Of a DNA stretch of 64,000 nucleotides, positions 41,564-50,350 are shown one piece after another. The translations under genes and the position numbers were made by a program. This stretch comes from Jaminaea rosea. Lineage: Eukaryota > Basidiomycota > Exobasidiomycetes > Microstromatales. A model generated the notes under the pieces. It had not been told where the DNA came from, made no database searches, and was given only the letters and a program-made list of their open reading frames with translations. The stretch lies in contig NW_020289977.1 of assembly GCF_003144245.1 (NCBI RefSeq), forward strand, positions 434,001-498,000. Direction: 5' to 3'. The number at the start of each line of letters is the position of its first letter. The first letter of the stretch is position 1.

Positions 41564-42988
41564 CTACGCCTTCTTAGAGGAGCTGACGAAGACGATGTCA
41601 TCGTCGTCATCATCCTCGACCCTCGAAGCAACAGCCTTGCTTCCTCCAGTCCCTCCACCTGTCGTTGCAGCCCGTTGCTGCCCGCTACTACTGCTGGCAC
41701 TACTAGTTGTGCTCCCACCTGCGGCAATTCTTGCAGGCCTTATCTCAGTCTTCACTCCGGGCTTGCTGACCCTCATGCCTTGCGTTGCCCTCACGATATC
41801 TCGCCACTCATCGCGCGCCTGCCTCTCGTTGCGACCCCCGTCAGAGCGACGGAACTCCTCCATTCTGCGCTTACGCTGTGCGTCTGTTTCAGTACGCGAT
41901 GCCGGAGGATCTTGCGCAGAGGTCGACGTCGATGAGGATGATGCATCGGTACCGCAGACGCCATCTCGTGGCTGCTCGTCGGACGAGTCGTACAGGAGCT
42001 CCTCCTCTCTATCGCTGCCTGTCTCGCTCTCCGTCTCTGACTCGGTGCATGAACCGTCGTCCTCCTCTTGCGTGTGGTACCCGTCTTCATCTGTCTCCGC
42101 CTTGGCTTTCCCCTCATCCTTTGGCCCACTGTGTCCCTTCTGCTCAACCTGAAGTGCGGCCATCCTCCTCATGGCGGCCGCAGCCCTTGCGTCCCTCGCG
42201 GCATTGGTGTTTGCTTGCTTGCGAAACGTCGAGTTGGGATCCGACTTGTACGAATCAGACTTGGCCGAAGCCTTGGGTAAATCGTTGCGTCCATCAACAC
42301 GCGACCCTTCACCTGGCAAGTCCATGTAGCGGCGTGTCTTGCCTGCCACTCTCTCGGTATTGGCGCTAGTCTGGGCTCCGGTCCGCAGCGAGGGCACACC
42401 CTTCTTGCGCCGCTTCGTTGTCCCCTCACCAGTACGCTTCGTGCGTCTCTTCCTCGCCGCGGCCCCACGTCGTTTCCACGCTCCACCGCAGAGGTTCGAG
42501 GGCAACTCTGCGTTAGTGACGCTGCTCTCGCCTGCGACCCAGCTCTCATCGTCGAGCCTCTTGCCCGCACTCCAGAACCCATCGCCCAGGTAGCCCTTGC
42601 TCTGCAAGTCCTTACGCTCCTCGTTGAAGTCCTTGGTGAGTTGGGTGTGCTTAGACGAATGGTTCATATGAAAGTTGTGGGCCAGCTCATGCGCAAAGAC
42701 GTAGCATATCATGCCAAAGGGTAAGAAGAGGCCGGAGTGGTCGCGCAGGACCATCTCGATGTTCTCGCCTGCGTTCCAGTTACGACCGGCGAACTCAGGA
42801 TTGGGCTCATACTCCACAAGGTGATTGACTCGCAGGCCGTGGCGCTTCATGATAGGCTTGAAGATGGCTGCGAGTTGGTGGAGGCGTCGCAGTGCGTCGT
42901 CCTTGTTCGCGTGACGATCGAGGGCAGACACGAAGTTGATGTACTCATTGCGTGCTGTGTCGCCGTCATTGAGGCGTAAATGGACCAT
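41564..42988 (-). CDS. WSS1: Wss1-like WLM metalloprotease
   Basis: Wss1/SPRTN proteases remove protein adducts crosslinked to DNA, acting with SUMO and Cdc48/p97. The 474-aa product is a single exon from ATG 42988. The WLM domain fills the first 170 residues: LHQLAAIFKPIMKRHGLRVN, LVEYEPNPEFAGRNWNAGE and the zinc site H100-E-L-A-H104 with third ligand H110 (HELAHNFHMNH), followed by FNEERKDLQSKGYLGDGFWS. The remainder is disordered and basic, then acidic. It ends with DDDDDDIVFVSSSKKA, an acidic run directly before a hydrophobic core, which is the classic SUMO-interacting motif and matches how yeast Wss1 recognises SUMO. A 10-bp inverted repeat lies about 155-185 bp upstream. Confidence 0.9.
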   Translation of the reverse strand: MVHLRLNDGDTARNEYINFVSALDRHANKDDALRRLHQLAAIFKPIMKRHGLRVNHLVEYEPNPEFAGRNWNAGENIEMVLRDHSGLFLPFGMICYVFAHELAHNFHMNHSSKHTQLTKDFNEERKDLQSKGYLGDGFWSAGKRLDDESWVAGESSVTNAELPSNLCGGAWKRRGAAARKRRTKRTGEGTTKRRKKGVPSLRTGAQTSANTERVAGKTRRYMDLPGEGSRVDGRNDLPKASAKSDSYKSDPNSTFRKQANTNAARDARAAAAMRRMAALQVEQKGHSGPKDEGKAKAETDEDGYHTQEEDDGSCTESETESETGSDREEELLYDSSDEQPRDGVCGTDASSSSTSTSAQDPPASRTETDAQRKRRMEEFRRSDGGRNERQARDEWRDIVRATQGMRVSKPGVKTEIRPARIAAGGSTTSSASSSSGQQRAATTGGGTGGSKAVASRVEDDDDDDIVFVSSSKKA

Positions 42989-43771
42989 CACGAGCGCCAA
43001 GCAGCACGCTGAGAAGTGCAGACGAGCAGACGAGAGCTGTGATGGAGACGATGGAGGCTGTGAACGGATGGCAACAAATGTGTGGCGGTGGCTCGGTCCT
43101 GTCGGAGTCCAATGGTCCTACTTCCGTTGGCCGTCGGGCGGCGCGCCACTTTCATGACGAAGAGAAAGTGGCGTGTGTCCCCCGAGCAAAGCAGGCACCG
43201 ATTTTTCGAGCCAATCATGGCTGATCAATGCCTCACGCTAGACTGCAAGCAGCGAGTCGAAGTGCTCAAGTACGGTGGCACCGCTGGTCGAGCCACTTTT
43301 TCGCAGCACGTTTTCTCTCAGCTCGCTCCTTACTCATCGGTTTTCGGAAGCCTCGTTTGCCTGAGACGCTCGACGACTTGAGGTCCGGCTGTCACCTGGC
43401 CTCGGGCTCGGAATAACGTGTTCCTTGCTTGCTCTCCGAGGTCGATTTGACCCTGAAGCCTTGCGCAGCTCCCAATTTTACCGCTCGCGCTCGGCCGCCC
43501 GCTTCATTTCCCCACGCTCTCTGTCCTCTGTACTCATCACACTTTCCCACTTGACCCAACCAGCACTGCATCGTGAGATACCCTATCTCCCTCACTCGTC
43601 GCGACTTCCCTTCTTTCCTTTCATTCAACGCTCTTGGAATGAGTAGCGCTCTTCCACAACGCCTCTGAAGGCTGGGGCCGCCACGCATCACCTCGTTACT
43701 TCCCTCAGCGCACGCGGTGCGATCGCAAAGCAGCGAGCGAGCGAGACCACTCCTCCTATTGAGCTTGCACT
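42989..43771. other. Divergent promoter region between WSS1 and the 904-aa gene, 783 bp
   Basis: The region includes a perfect 10-bp inverted repeat (43144-43173) nearer WSS1. Short open frames (for example ATG 43217, MADQCLTLDC) have no domain. The last 100 bp before ATG 43772 contain GCGAGCGAGCGAG. No RNA gene was recognised. Confidence 0.45.
43144..43173. promoter_or_regulatory. Perfect inverted repeat CGCCACTTTC/GAAAGTGGCG upstream of WSS1
   Basis: Ten-base arms at 43144-43153 and 43164-43173 are exact reverse complements with a ten-base spacer. The site lies about 155-185 bp upstream of the WSS1 start and 600 bp upstream of the other divergent gene. A dimeric transcription-factor site is the natural reading; which factor is unknown. 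Confidence 0.45.
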
Positions 43772-46486
43772 ATGCAGGGCAACGATCAAAACGTTGAGGC
43801 GGACCGCTCGTCATCACCTCATCATATCACTGCCAACGCCAATGCTGCTGCTGCTGCCGCCGCGAAGGGCATCTTGCGAGACGCTGCACCCACTCTGCCG
43901 CCAACGCACAATGTCGCCTTCATGGACCCTCACCACGGCGCAAATGCTCGCAGAGAATATCGGCTCGAAGGATCCGCAGTCACCGACACTTCCGTCGACT
44001 CAGATCCTCTTGTCTTCGCAAAGCGACCAGTTCTCGGCCTCAACAACCGATCCAGATCGTCTTTTTCCACTACATGCACGTCGCCGACGAGCGAAGCCAG
44101 CCTCGCCACCAATGCGACGAGCGCCTATACCCACACACCTTCGCTCTGCCGCTCTGATACCGAGGTTTCCGACGCTCCTGGAGATGATGGCGAAGAAGTC
44201 AAACAGGAGGAAGAGGGTCAGCCGCCAGTATCTCTTCTGACCGCAGCCCTGATGGCCGAAGGCGCTGTCGCTCCTCAGCGCGTCAACATAGCTTGCGGCA
44301 TCCTCAGAAAGGAGACGAGTGATGGAAATGGAGGAGCAGAGCATCAGCATCACGACTCAGGCAAAGTGTCATTTGCCGGGCAGGGTGCGCCATCTGCTAA
44401 GGCTCGATTCGCAGAACCACCGAAACCAGCACGTATTGGCGGCAGGAGAGTCAGTCTGCCTCCGCCGCAGGCAAAGGGCGCTCGTCTATCCGTCTCACCC
44501 GAGCACTACTCAGAGGGGCCAGAATCGCCGCCGAGGCCGCTGCTTTTCGACGCTCAAGCTCATGCATCCTTTCTGCCTCCGGCTGGGCCGTCCGTACTTA
44601 AAGCCGAGGGTAGGGCTTCTCCTCCTCTTGAAGTTCGTCCGGAGCAGCCTGCCAGAAAGCGCACGCTGGTCTTCCAAGACGCTGCAGGCGTTGAAGAGAG
44701 AGCAAGAGCACGGGCTGTTGCGGCCGATGCCGCAGCGAAAGCAGCCGCCATGATGAAGGGCAGTGAGCGGTCCGGTGCCGACGCCGGCCCATCCTCGACA
44801 AAGGTCCATCCCAGCGACGCACCAACGCCACCAATTCGCTCTCGATCACCTTCGCCTGCGCAGGTGCCGGTGTCTATTCACGAGAGCATGCTTACTCAAG
44901 TGTCAGCCAAGCTCACGGAACAGGTAGCAACAACGGAGCGCAAGCTCACCTTCGCCGCTTCACCCAGCGAATTGCGTCGCTCTGCTTCGGCTCGTCGCAG
45001 CCTTCGACGCCCCAGACCGCGCTCCTCCAAGGCATCTCTGTCTATCAGCTCGGACGAGGAGGGGCGGCCATACGTCGACAGCGTGGCTGCGGCGAGCAGT
45101 CAGAGGAGCGGGAGAGCAGGCCCGCCTAGACGGCACCGCAGTGGAAGCCCAGCACCAAAGAAGCTCGGAGGGCCGGAGACGAAGCGTGGTAGCGGTAAGG
45201 GCAGGCCGAGGTCGCCTGCGCCGCGTGGACGGGTAGCCCTACCTCGGTCTGCAACCCCCGACGCGGATGACTTGGACTACGAGGAGGATGACGAGGGCAG
45301 CGACGACGACGACGATGAGGACGACGACAGCAGCCAGAACGACACAAGTGAGGACGAGGACGGCATCGGCAGCTACAAGCCTGAGGCACCTCTTTCCTCC
45401 TCTCCCGTAGCCATCGCCCCCTCCCCACGCCCAAGCGTCGACTCTCAGTCGCATCCCGCCGCCTTCTCTCACTCGGACTTTGAAGACGAAGATGGCACGG
45501 GCGAGCGAATCACGGACCGCGAGGTAGGGCCAAGCAGTTATGAGCTGCCTCTCGTGCACAGCAGACAGCGATCGCCAAATCCATGGCCTATGTCGAACCA
45601 CGGCTCTCCACTCTCCTTTGCAAGAGGTCGCCTGCCTACGCCGGCTATTAGCGATATCGAGGGCGCATCGCTGGACAGAGGTTCGCGTCGCCCTTCCATG
45701 ACGACATCGCATCGCACCGTCAGCGGTGGCGGCGCCGCCAGTGGTACGCCTCTGAGCCCGTCGTTGAGCCCCTCTCGCTCCAGGTCGCGCCTCTCGCCCA
45801 TCCCTGTCAAGCCAGCAGCATCGCGCTCTTTTTCGTCTGCGGCAGTAGAGGCGACGGGGTCGGATCCGCGACGATGCGAGCCTAGCACGTTCGCCAGCTG
45901 TGAACAGGTCCTCGGTGGCAACACTACGACATCCGGCTCGCCGCAGCAATACGTAGGCGCGCACTCGCCAGATGCGTGGACAACTTTGCGATCCTGCCTC
46001 GAATCAGCTATGCTGAGCGACGGGGAACAGCAGGCGCCGTCTCAAGGCCAACAGCAGCAGCAGCCACGATGGCGCCGCCCGGCATGGAGCAGCGCTCGCA
46101 GCACGCCAGGGACGCGTTCCGTCGTCTTGACCCCCAGTCGCGGCGTCAGCGGGGAGATGGCCGCTCCCAGTAGTCGCTCCTATGCGCTCGGCCAGCAACT
46201 GCAGTCTTTCTCCACTGCGGCACTCCATGATTCGTCGGCAGCCGCTTCCTCGTCCTCGGCTGGGCCGTCACAGTGTCCCTCACCGCAGCTTGGTGGTGCC
46301 GGAGGGGCTGTACTCGCTCCGCCTGTCAAGCTCGACTCTGATACTCCATCGGCTACGACGAGGCCGGCCAAGCCCATCCGCATCGACTCTGACTCGTCCA
46401 CGGGTTTGAGCCGTGAGGAAGGACATCTTGCTGGTATTGGGGAGGAGCAAGCGAGACGCTTGAGGCGGAAGGAGCAGCAACACTAG
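43772..46486 (+). CDS. Large disordered protein, function unknown (904 aa)
   Basis: I do not recognise this single-exon protein. It is mostly disordered, rich in Ser, Pro, Ala and Arg. Two short related elements near the N terminus, AKGILRDAAPTLPPTHNVAF and ACGILRKETS followed by GKVSFAG, pair an ILR motif with a downstream VxF. A strongly acidic run lies at about 500-535 (LDYEEDDEGSDDDDDEDDDS), and many SPxP/RSxSP-type sites suggest phosphorylation. The stop TAG at 46484 follows LRRKEQQH, and the same frame then continues for 34 protein-like, charged codons to a second TAG at 46589. A single change, a sequencing error or readthrough could therefore explain the present stop. Confidence 0.75.
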   Translation: MQGNDQNVEADRSSSPHHITANANAAAAAAAKGILRDAAPTLPPTHNVAFMDPHHGANARREYRLEGSAVTDTSVDSDPLVFAKRPVLGLNNRSRSSFSTTCTSPTSEASLATNATSAYTHTPSLCRSDTEVSDAPGDDGEEVKQEEEGQPPVSLLTAALMAEGAVAPQRVNIACGILRKETSDGNGGAEHQHHDSGKVSFAGQGAPSAKARFAEPPKPARIGGRRVSLPPPQAKGARLSVSPEHYSEGPESPPRPLLFDAQAHASFLPPAGPSVLKAEGRASPPLEVRPEQPARKRTLVFQDAAGVEERARARAVAADAAAKAAAMMKGSERSGADAGPSSTKVHPSDAPTPPIRSRSPSPAQVPVSIHESMLTQVSAKLTEQVATTERKLTFAASPSELRRSASARRSLRRPRPRSSKASLSISSDEEGRPYVDSVAAASSQRSGRAGPPRRHRSGSPAPKKLGGPETKRGSGKGRPRSPAPRGRVALPRSATPDADDLDYEEDDEGSDDDDDEDDDSSQNDTSEDEDGIGSYKPEAPLSSSPVAIAPSPRPSVDSQSHPAAFSHSDFEDEDGTGERITDREVGPSSYELPLVHSRQRSPNPWPMSNHGSPLSFARGRLPTPAISDIEGASLDRGSRRPSMTTSHRTVSGGGAASGTPLSPSLSPSRSRSRLSPIPVKPAASRSFSSAAVEATGSDPRRCEPSTFASCEQVLGGNTTTSGSPQQYVGAHSPDAWTTLRSCLESAMLSDGEQQAPSQGQQQQQPRWRRPAWSSARSTPGTRSVVLTPSRGVSGEMAAPSSRSYALGQQLQSFSTAALHDSSAAASSSSAGPSQCPSPQLGGAGGAVLAPPVKLDSDTPSATTRPAKPIRIDSDSSTGLSREEGHLAGIGEEQARRLRRKEQQH

Positions 46487-46591
46487 CTTCAGAAATACGA
46501 CGATCAGCATAGAGTCAAGAAGACGAAGAGGAGGGAGTCTAAGAGCGCAACAGCGGAGGCTGCGCGAGAGGTGGTTGAAGAGGAGCAGTAG

Positions 46592-48010
46592 ATTGACCGC
46601 CCTCCGAATTCGCAGACCAGGCCCGCTGCTGCTGCTTCGGACGCAGTACTACCTATCAAAAAGCATTCGACCTTTCGGTTTCGTACCGGACCTCATCTCA
46701 CTTTCACCTCCCTCTACATATCTGCCCGCAGCATGCACCCAGCTCCTACCCACACAAACACATGTATTTTCACAAAGCAGTCGCGATGCCACCATGACTT
46801 CCTACATCACATCGTCCCTCGAAAGCGGGATCGCAAATAGACATTCATTTCCTCTCAAGGCTGTCCCGTCATGTCGTCGCCGTGTCGCCGTGGTCGCCGT
46901 CGTGATCGCGCTGCCCTTTTCGGCGGACAGGGATCACTGATTGAGCGAAGACAGATCCGCTCTACGCTCCCGCGTGTGTCGTGCGAGAGCTTGATGCGAT
47001 GCTGGTTGCCGCTTGGGCTGGACCAGCTCGTAGAGACTCGAGGCTAGAGGCCACAGTCGCGTCGAGCTTCGCGCGCCGTTCTCTTGGGCTCTCCTCGCCA
47101 CATCCACGATGCTTTGCAGCGCTCTGGCCTCTGGGTGCAGCGTAGGCCTAGTCGCCGCCCGTCGTCATCTGCGTCACACTGTGGCTCAATGCAGATGCAG
47201 GCGGCAGCGCGTTTTGGTCTGCAGATGACCTCGACCTCGTCGCCGCGACTCTCGTCCTCTTTTGCCTGGCCACCCGCCGAACGGAGCGAGAGAGGAGAAA
47301 AAAAAGAGCAAAATCTCGCCGCGGCCTTCGCGCCGCTCGAGGGCGTGTGATGCAGTGAAGGGGTGCCGGGATGCGGTGGAGCGGCGACCATCCAGAGCGT
47401 AACGGACGGATCTCGTGCATTGAGCAGCTTTTAGCCTTGTTCAACCAAAAAGTCTTTCCAAGCGACGGCGAGGCGGGTGACTGAACGACAACGACGTTGA
47501 TGAATGGATGTGGGAGAGCGAAGAGCCCCACAGAAAATGCAAAAGCATAATGCCAGGCACCAAGGCATGGTTCGGGCGAACCTACATACGTAACGTCAAG
47601 CATCGTTCAGAGGAGGCGGAGGCGAGAGAAGGTGGCCAGGCTAGTGAGGGGGCCCCGAGGGGGTCAAAGGATGGGCTCCACGGGGTGATTGTTGCGCAGG
47701 CCGGCAGGCACGTCACAGCTAGCAGCGCAGCCTTGTTCGAGGCTTGAAGATGCGGCCCTTGTGCCTGCACTTGCCAATGTGGTGGCTGAACGGACGAGAC
47801 GAGCTTCGAGACGGGGAAAGGATGAGGGGAGGTTGACGTCGTACGAGCGGCGGCGGCGGATTGCCTAGGTGTCGGACCCAAGAGTTGCTGCCGTCTCGTT
47901 CGTCTTATAAAGAGCGAGACCAAATCCTCCAGAAAGGGTCTGACAGCCCCGCTGCGTCGCTTCTTCTCATCCTTCCTCTTCATCCTCCGCATCCCTCAAC
48001 ACTCTACGAC
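46592..48010. other. Long intergenic region upstream of the sugar transporter, 1.4 kb
   Basis: This is the longest gene-free stretch in the window and precedes a nutrient-regulated type of gene. A TATA box lies at 47906. Open frames on both strands (minus 47148-47603, plus 47084-47350) have shadow-like composition and no domain. An ATG with the strong context GCCACCATGAC at 46794 opens only a short frame. A large regulatory region is the simplest reading. Confidence 0.5.
47906..47911 (+). promoter_or_regulatory. TATA box of the sugar transporter gene
   Basis: TATAAA occurs within CTTATAAAGAGC, 105 bp upstream of ATG 48011. Other promoters in the window show no such clear element, which fits the general finding that TATA boxes mark strongly regulated genes. 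Confidence 0.6.
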
Positions 48011-50004
48011 ATGGGCGGAGCAGTCACTACCTCTGGGTCGCCCATTGGCCCTACCAACGTATTCAGCAAGGCCTATGTGCGCCCTCTCCTCTATGCGGCC
48101 ATCGCCGTTTGGGGTGCTCTCCTCTACGGGGTGATTACGCGCATTCATAGCCTCTCTCACTCCTGATCCTTTGCTGACATCCTCGATCCGTCTCTTCGCA
48201 GTACGATGGTACCTACTTTGCCTCCATTCTCGGTAAGTAGGCGCCGCTGCGAAGTGCATTCCGTCATACGTCCATCCTACTCACGCTCGCTCAATCTCCC
48301 TCCTACGTGCGTGTGGCAGAGATGGACAAGTTCAAGCTCGACTACGGCTCGCTTCAGTCGGACGGCAAGATCAACGTCAGCTCCTCGCAAAAGTCCATTC
48401 TCGCCTCGTCTGTCCAGATTGGTGAATTCTTTGGTTCCCTCAGCGCCTCGTTCCTCGGTGACTACGCTGGAAGGAGGGGAGGTTTCTTCGGAGCTTGCTT
48501 CTTTGTCGCTTTGGGCGTCATCATCCAGGTCGCCCCAGCTGGAAACGTCGCTGCGCTTGGTGCTGGACGAGCTGTGCTTGGCATGGGCGTCGGCATCATC
48601 TCAAACTGCACAACCCTCTACCGTGAGTGCGCGAAGACGGCGTAGGCCGGGAGCCCTCAGCGACACGTCGCACTAATACTTCTCCCGTCCTCTCTGCCCT
48701 ATGTCTAGTCTCGGAGGTCTCGCCCACTGCTATCCGTGGTACTATAGTCTCGAGCTGGCAACTGGTCCTCGCCATCGGTCAAGTCGTAGGCGCCTGCGTC
48801 GGTCAGGGTACCCACACCATGACGTCGACCTGGTCGTACCGCATTCCGATCCTCGTCAATCTCGGCCTTGTCGCCGTCATCGTCGGCGGCATGTTCATCA
48901 TCCCCGAGTCACCCCGCTGGCTCGTACAGAAGAACCGTGATGACGAGGCCATGGCTGCCCTGCGCAAAATCAATGCCAGTCAGGAGGACCCCGAGCTCGT
49001 AGCTGCTACCGAGATGCGCTCGTTTGTGCAGGCAAGGGACGAGGAGGTTGCCATGAAGGGACAGTCAGGCTGGAGGTCACTCTTGAACGGCGTTGAGCGT
49101 CGCAAGCTCATTTGTGTCGTGGGTATTCTGGGATCCCAGCAGATTGGTGGTGTTCAGGTGAGCATGATGTCAACGCAACGATGACAGCCTACCCAGAAGC
49201 TGACGTCCCTCTCTCGGCCTCTCGCTCGCGCAGTTCATCTTCTCATACACGACTACCTTCTTCGCCGACGTCGGTATCAACGACGCCTTCCTCGTCACCA
49301 TCATCGTCGATGTCATCGAAGTCTTTGGCGTTATGTGCTCCTTCCTCCTCATCAACCGCTTCGGCAGGAGACCGCTCCTCATCTACACATCAATCATCCA
49401 GTTCATCTCCCTCTTCGTCATCGGAGGCCTGGGCACCGTCGCCAACCGCACGGAGACGCAAAACAACACCATCGCCGCCATGATCTGCATCTTCGTCTTC
49501 TTCTTCAACTTGGCATGGGGAGGTCTCGCCTGGACCATCGCTGCCGAGCTTTGCCCAGGTGTCAATCGCCAGAAGATCATGTCACTCGGTACGGCCCTCT
49601 TCTGGATCATCGCTTTCCTCGTCACCTTCACTCTGCCCTACTTCTACGACGGGCAGGAGGCCGGTCTTGGACCTCAGATTGGTTGGATCTACGGCTGTGG
49701 TCAGCTCATCGCGCTGGCCTTCGTTTTCTTCTACACTCCCGAGACGATTCACCGTTCGCTCGAGGAGATCTCGGAAATGCTCGACGCCAAGGTGCCCACC
49801 AGACACTGGCCCAGCTACACCACTCGTATCGAGCAAGGCATCAGCTCCAAGGGCGCTGGCTCTGATGAGGAGCTTGGTGACGGGTCCAACAAGCTCGAGA
49901 GGAGCAGCAGCGACTTGCGCGAGGACAAGGGCAAGAAGGGTAGCGAGGGCGCAGACCAGGTCAACGCCAACGCTGGTACAGCTGCTACTACCGCTGATGC
50001 GTAG
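48011..50004 (+). CDS. MFS sugar/hexose transporter
   Basis: This is a 12-TM plasma-membrane sugar porter. The CDS is join(48011..48130,48202..48232,48320..48622,48709..49157,49234..50004), 557 aa. Exon 2 is only 31 nt. Each junction follows the family sequence: LLYG-YDGTYFASIL, EMDKFKLDYG, TTLYLSEVSPTAIRG, GVQ-FIFSYTTTFF. Hallmarks are LGDYAGRRGG, GRAVLGMGVGI, SPTAIRGTIVSSWQLVLAIG, PESPRWL, NRFGRRPLL and FFYTPETIHRSLEEISEML. The introns are 70-87 nt; the first has an unusual GTGATT donor. The C-terminal 85 residues are hydrophilic. Sugar specificity cannot be told. A TATA box and 1.4 kb of upstream space suggest nutrient regulation. Confidence 0.92.
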
Positions 50005-50350
50005 AGTGGTGCGGGCCCATCATGGAAGCTTGTATTCTCAGCGTTCGATGTACGTACAACCCCTGCATTTCGCATCTTGACGAATGACCATCTACGATTA
50101 TAGAGCAATGAGAGCGCGAGGGACGCGAAGTCGACGGTGCCTGAGAGCAACCAACGTGTCGCGGGCCAACGGCGGCATGGCGGGAACCACTGACCTCCGC
50201 AGACATTGATTGCCATGAGAGGAGGAGAGGCGGCTGCTCATTTGCGGGACGCCCTTTGCTCGCACATCAATTGCAATCTCTCCATCGCAATGATTTAATC
50301 TTTCTTGACCCTCTACCTAGTCTCCACTCGCCAGTCGCAGATGCAGCAGA
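50005..50350. other. Intergenic, 346 bp
   Basis: This separates the transporter from the next same-strand gene. Shortly before ATG 50351 an out-of-frame ATG at 50341 opens an overlapping frame (see findings). Nothing else was recognised. Confidence 0.4.

Noticed and set aside
46794-46940. ATG in a strong context (GCCACCATGAC) opening a short plus-strand frame
   Set aside because: The 48-residue product has no recognisable feature and lies in the 3' flank of the 904-aa gene.
47148-47603. Minus-strand open frame of 151 codons in the sugar-transporter upstream region
   Set aside because: No domain is seen, and codon use and residue composition look random; it is more likely regulatory DNA.
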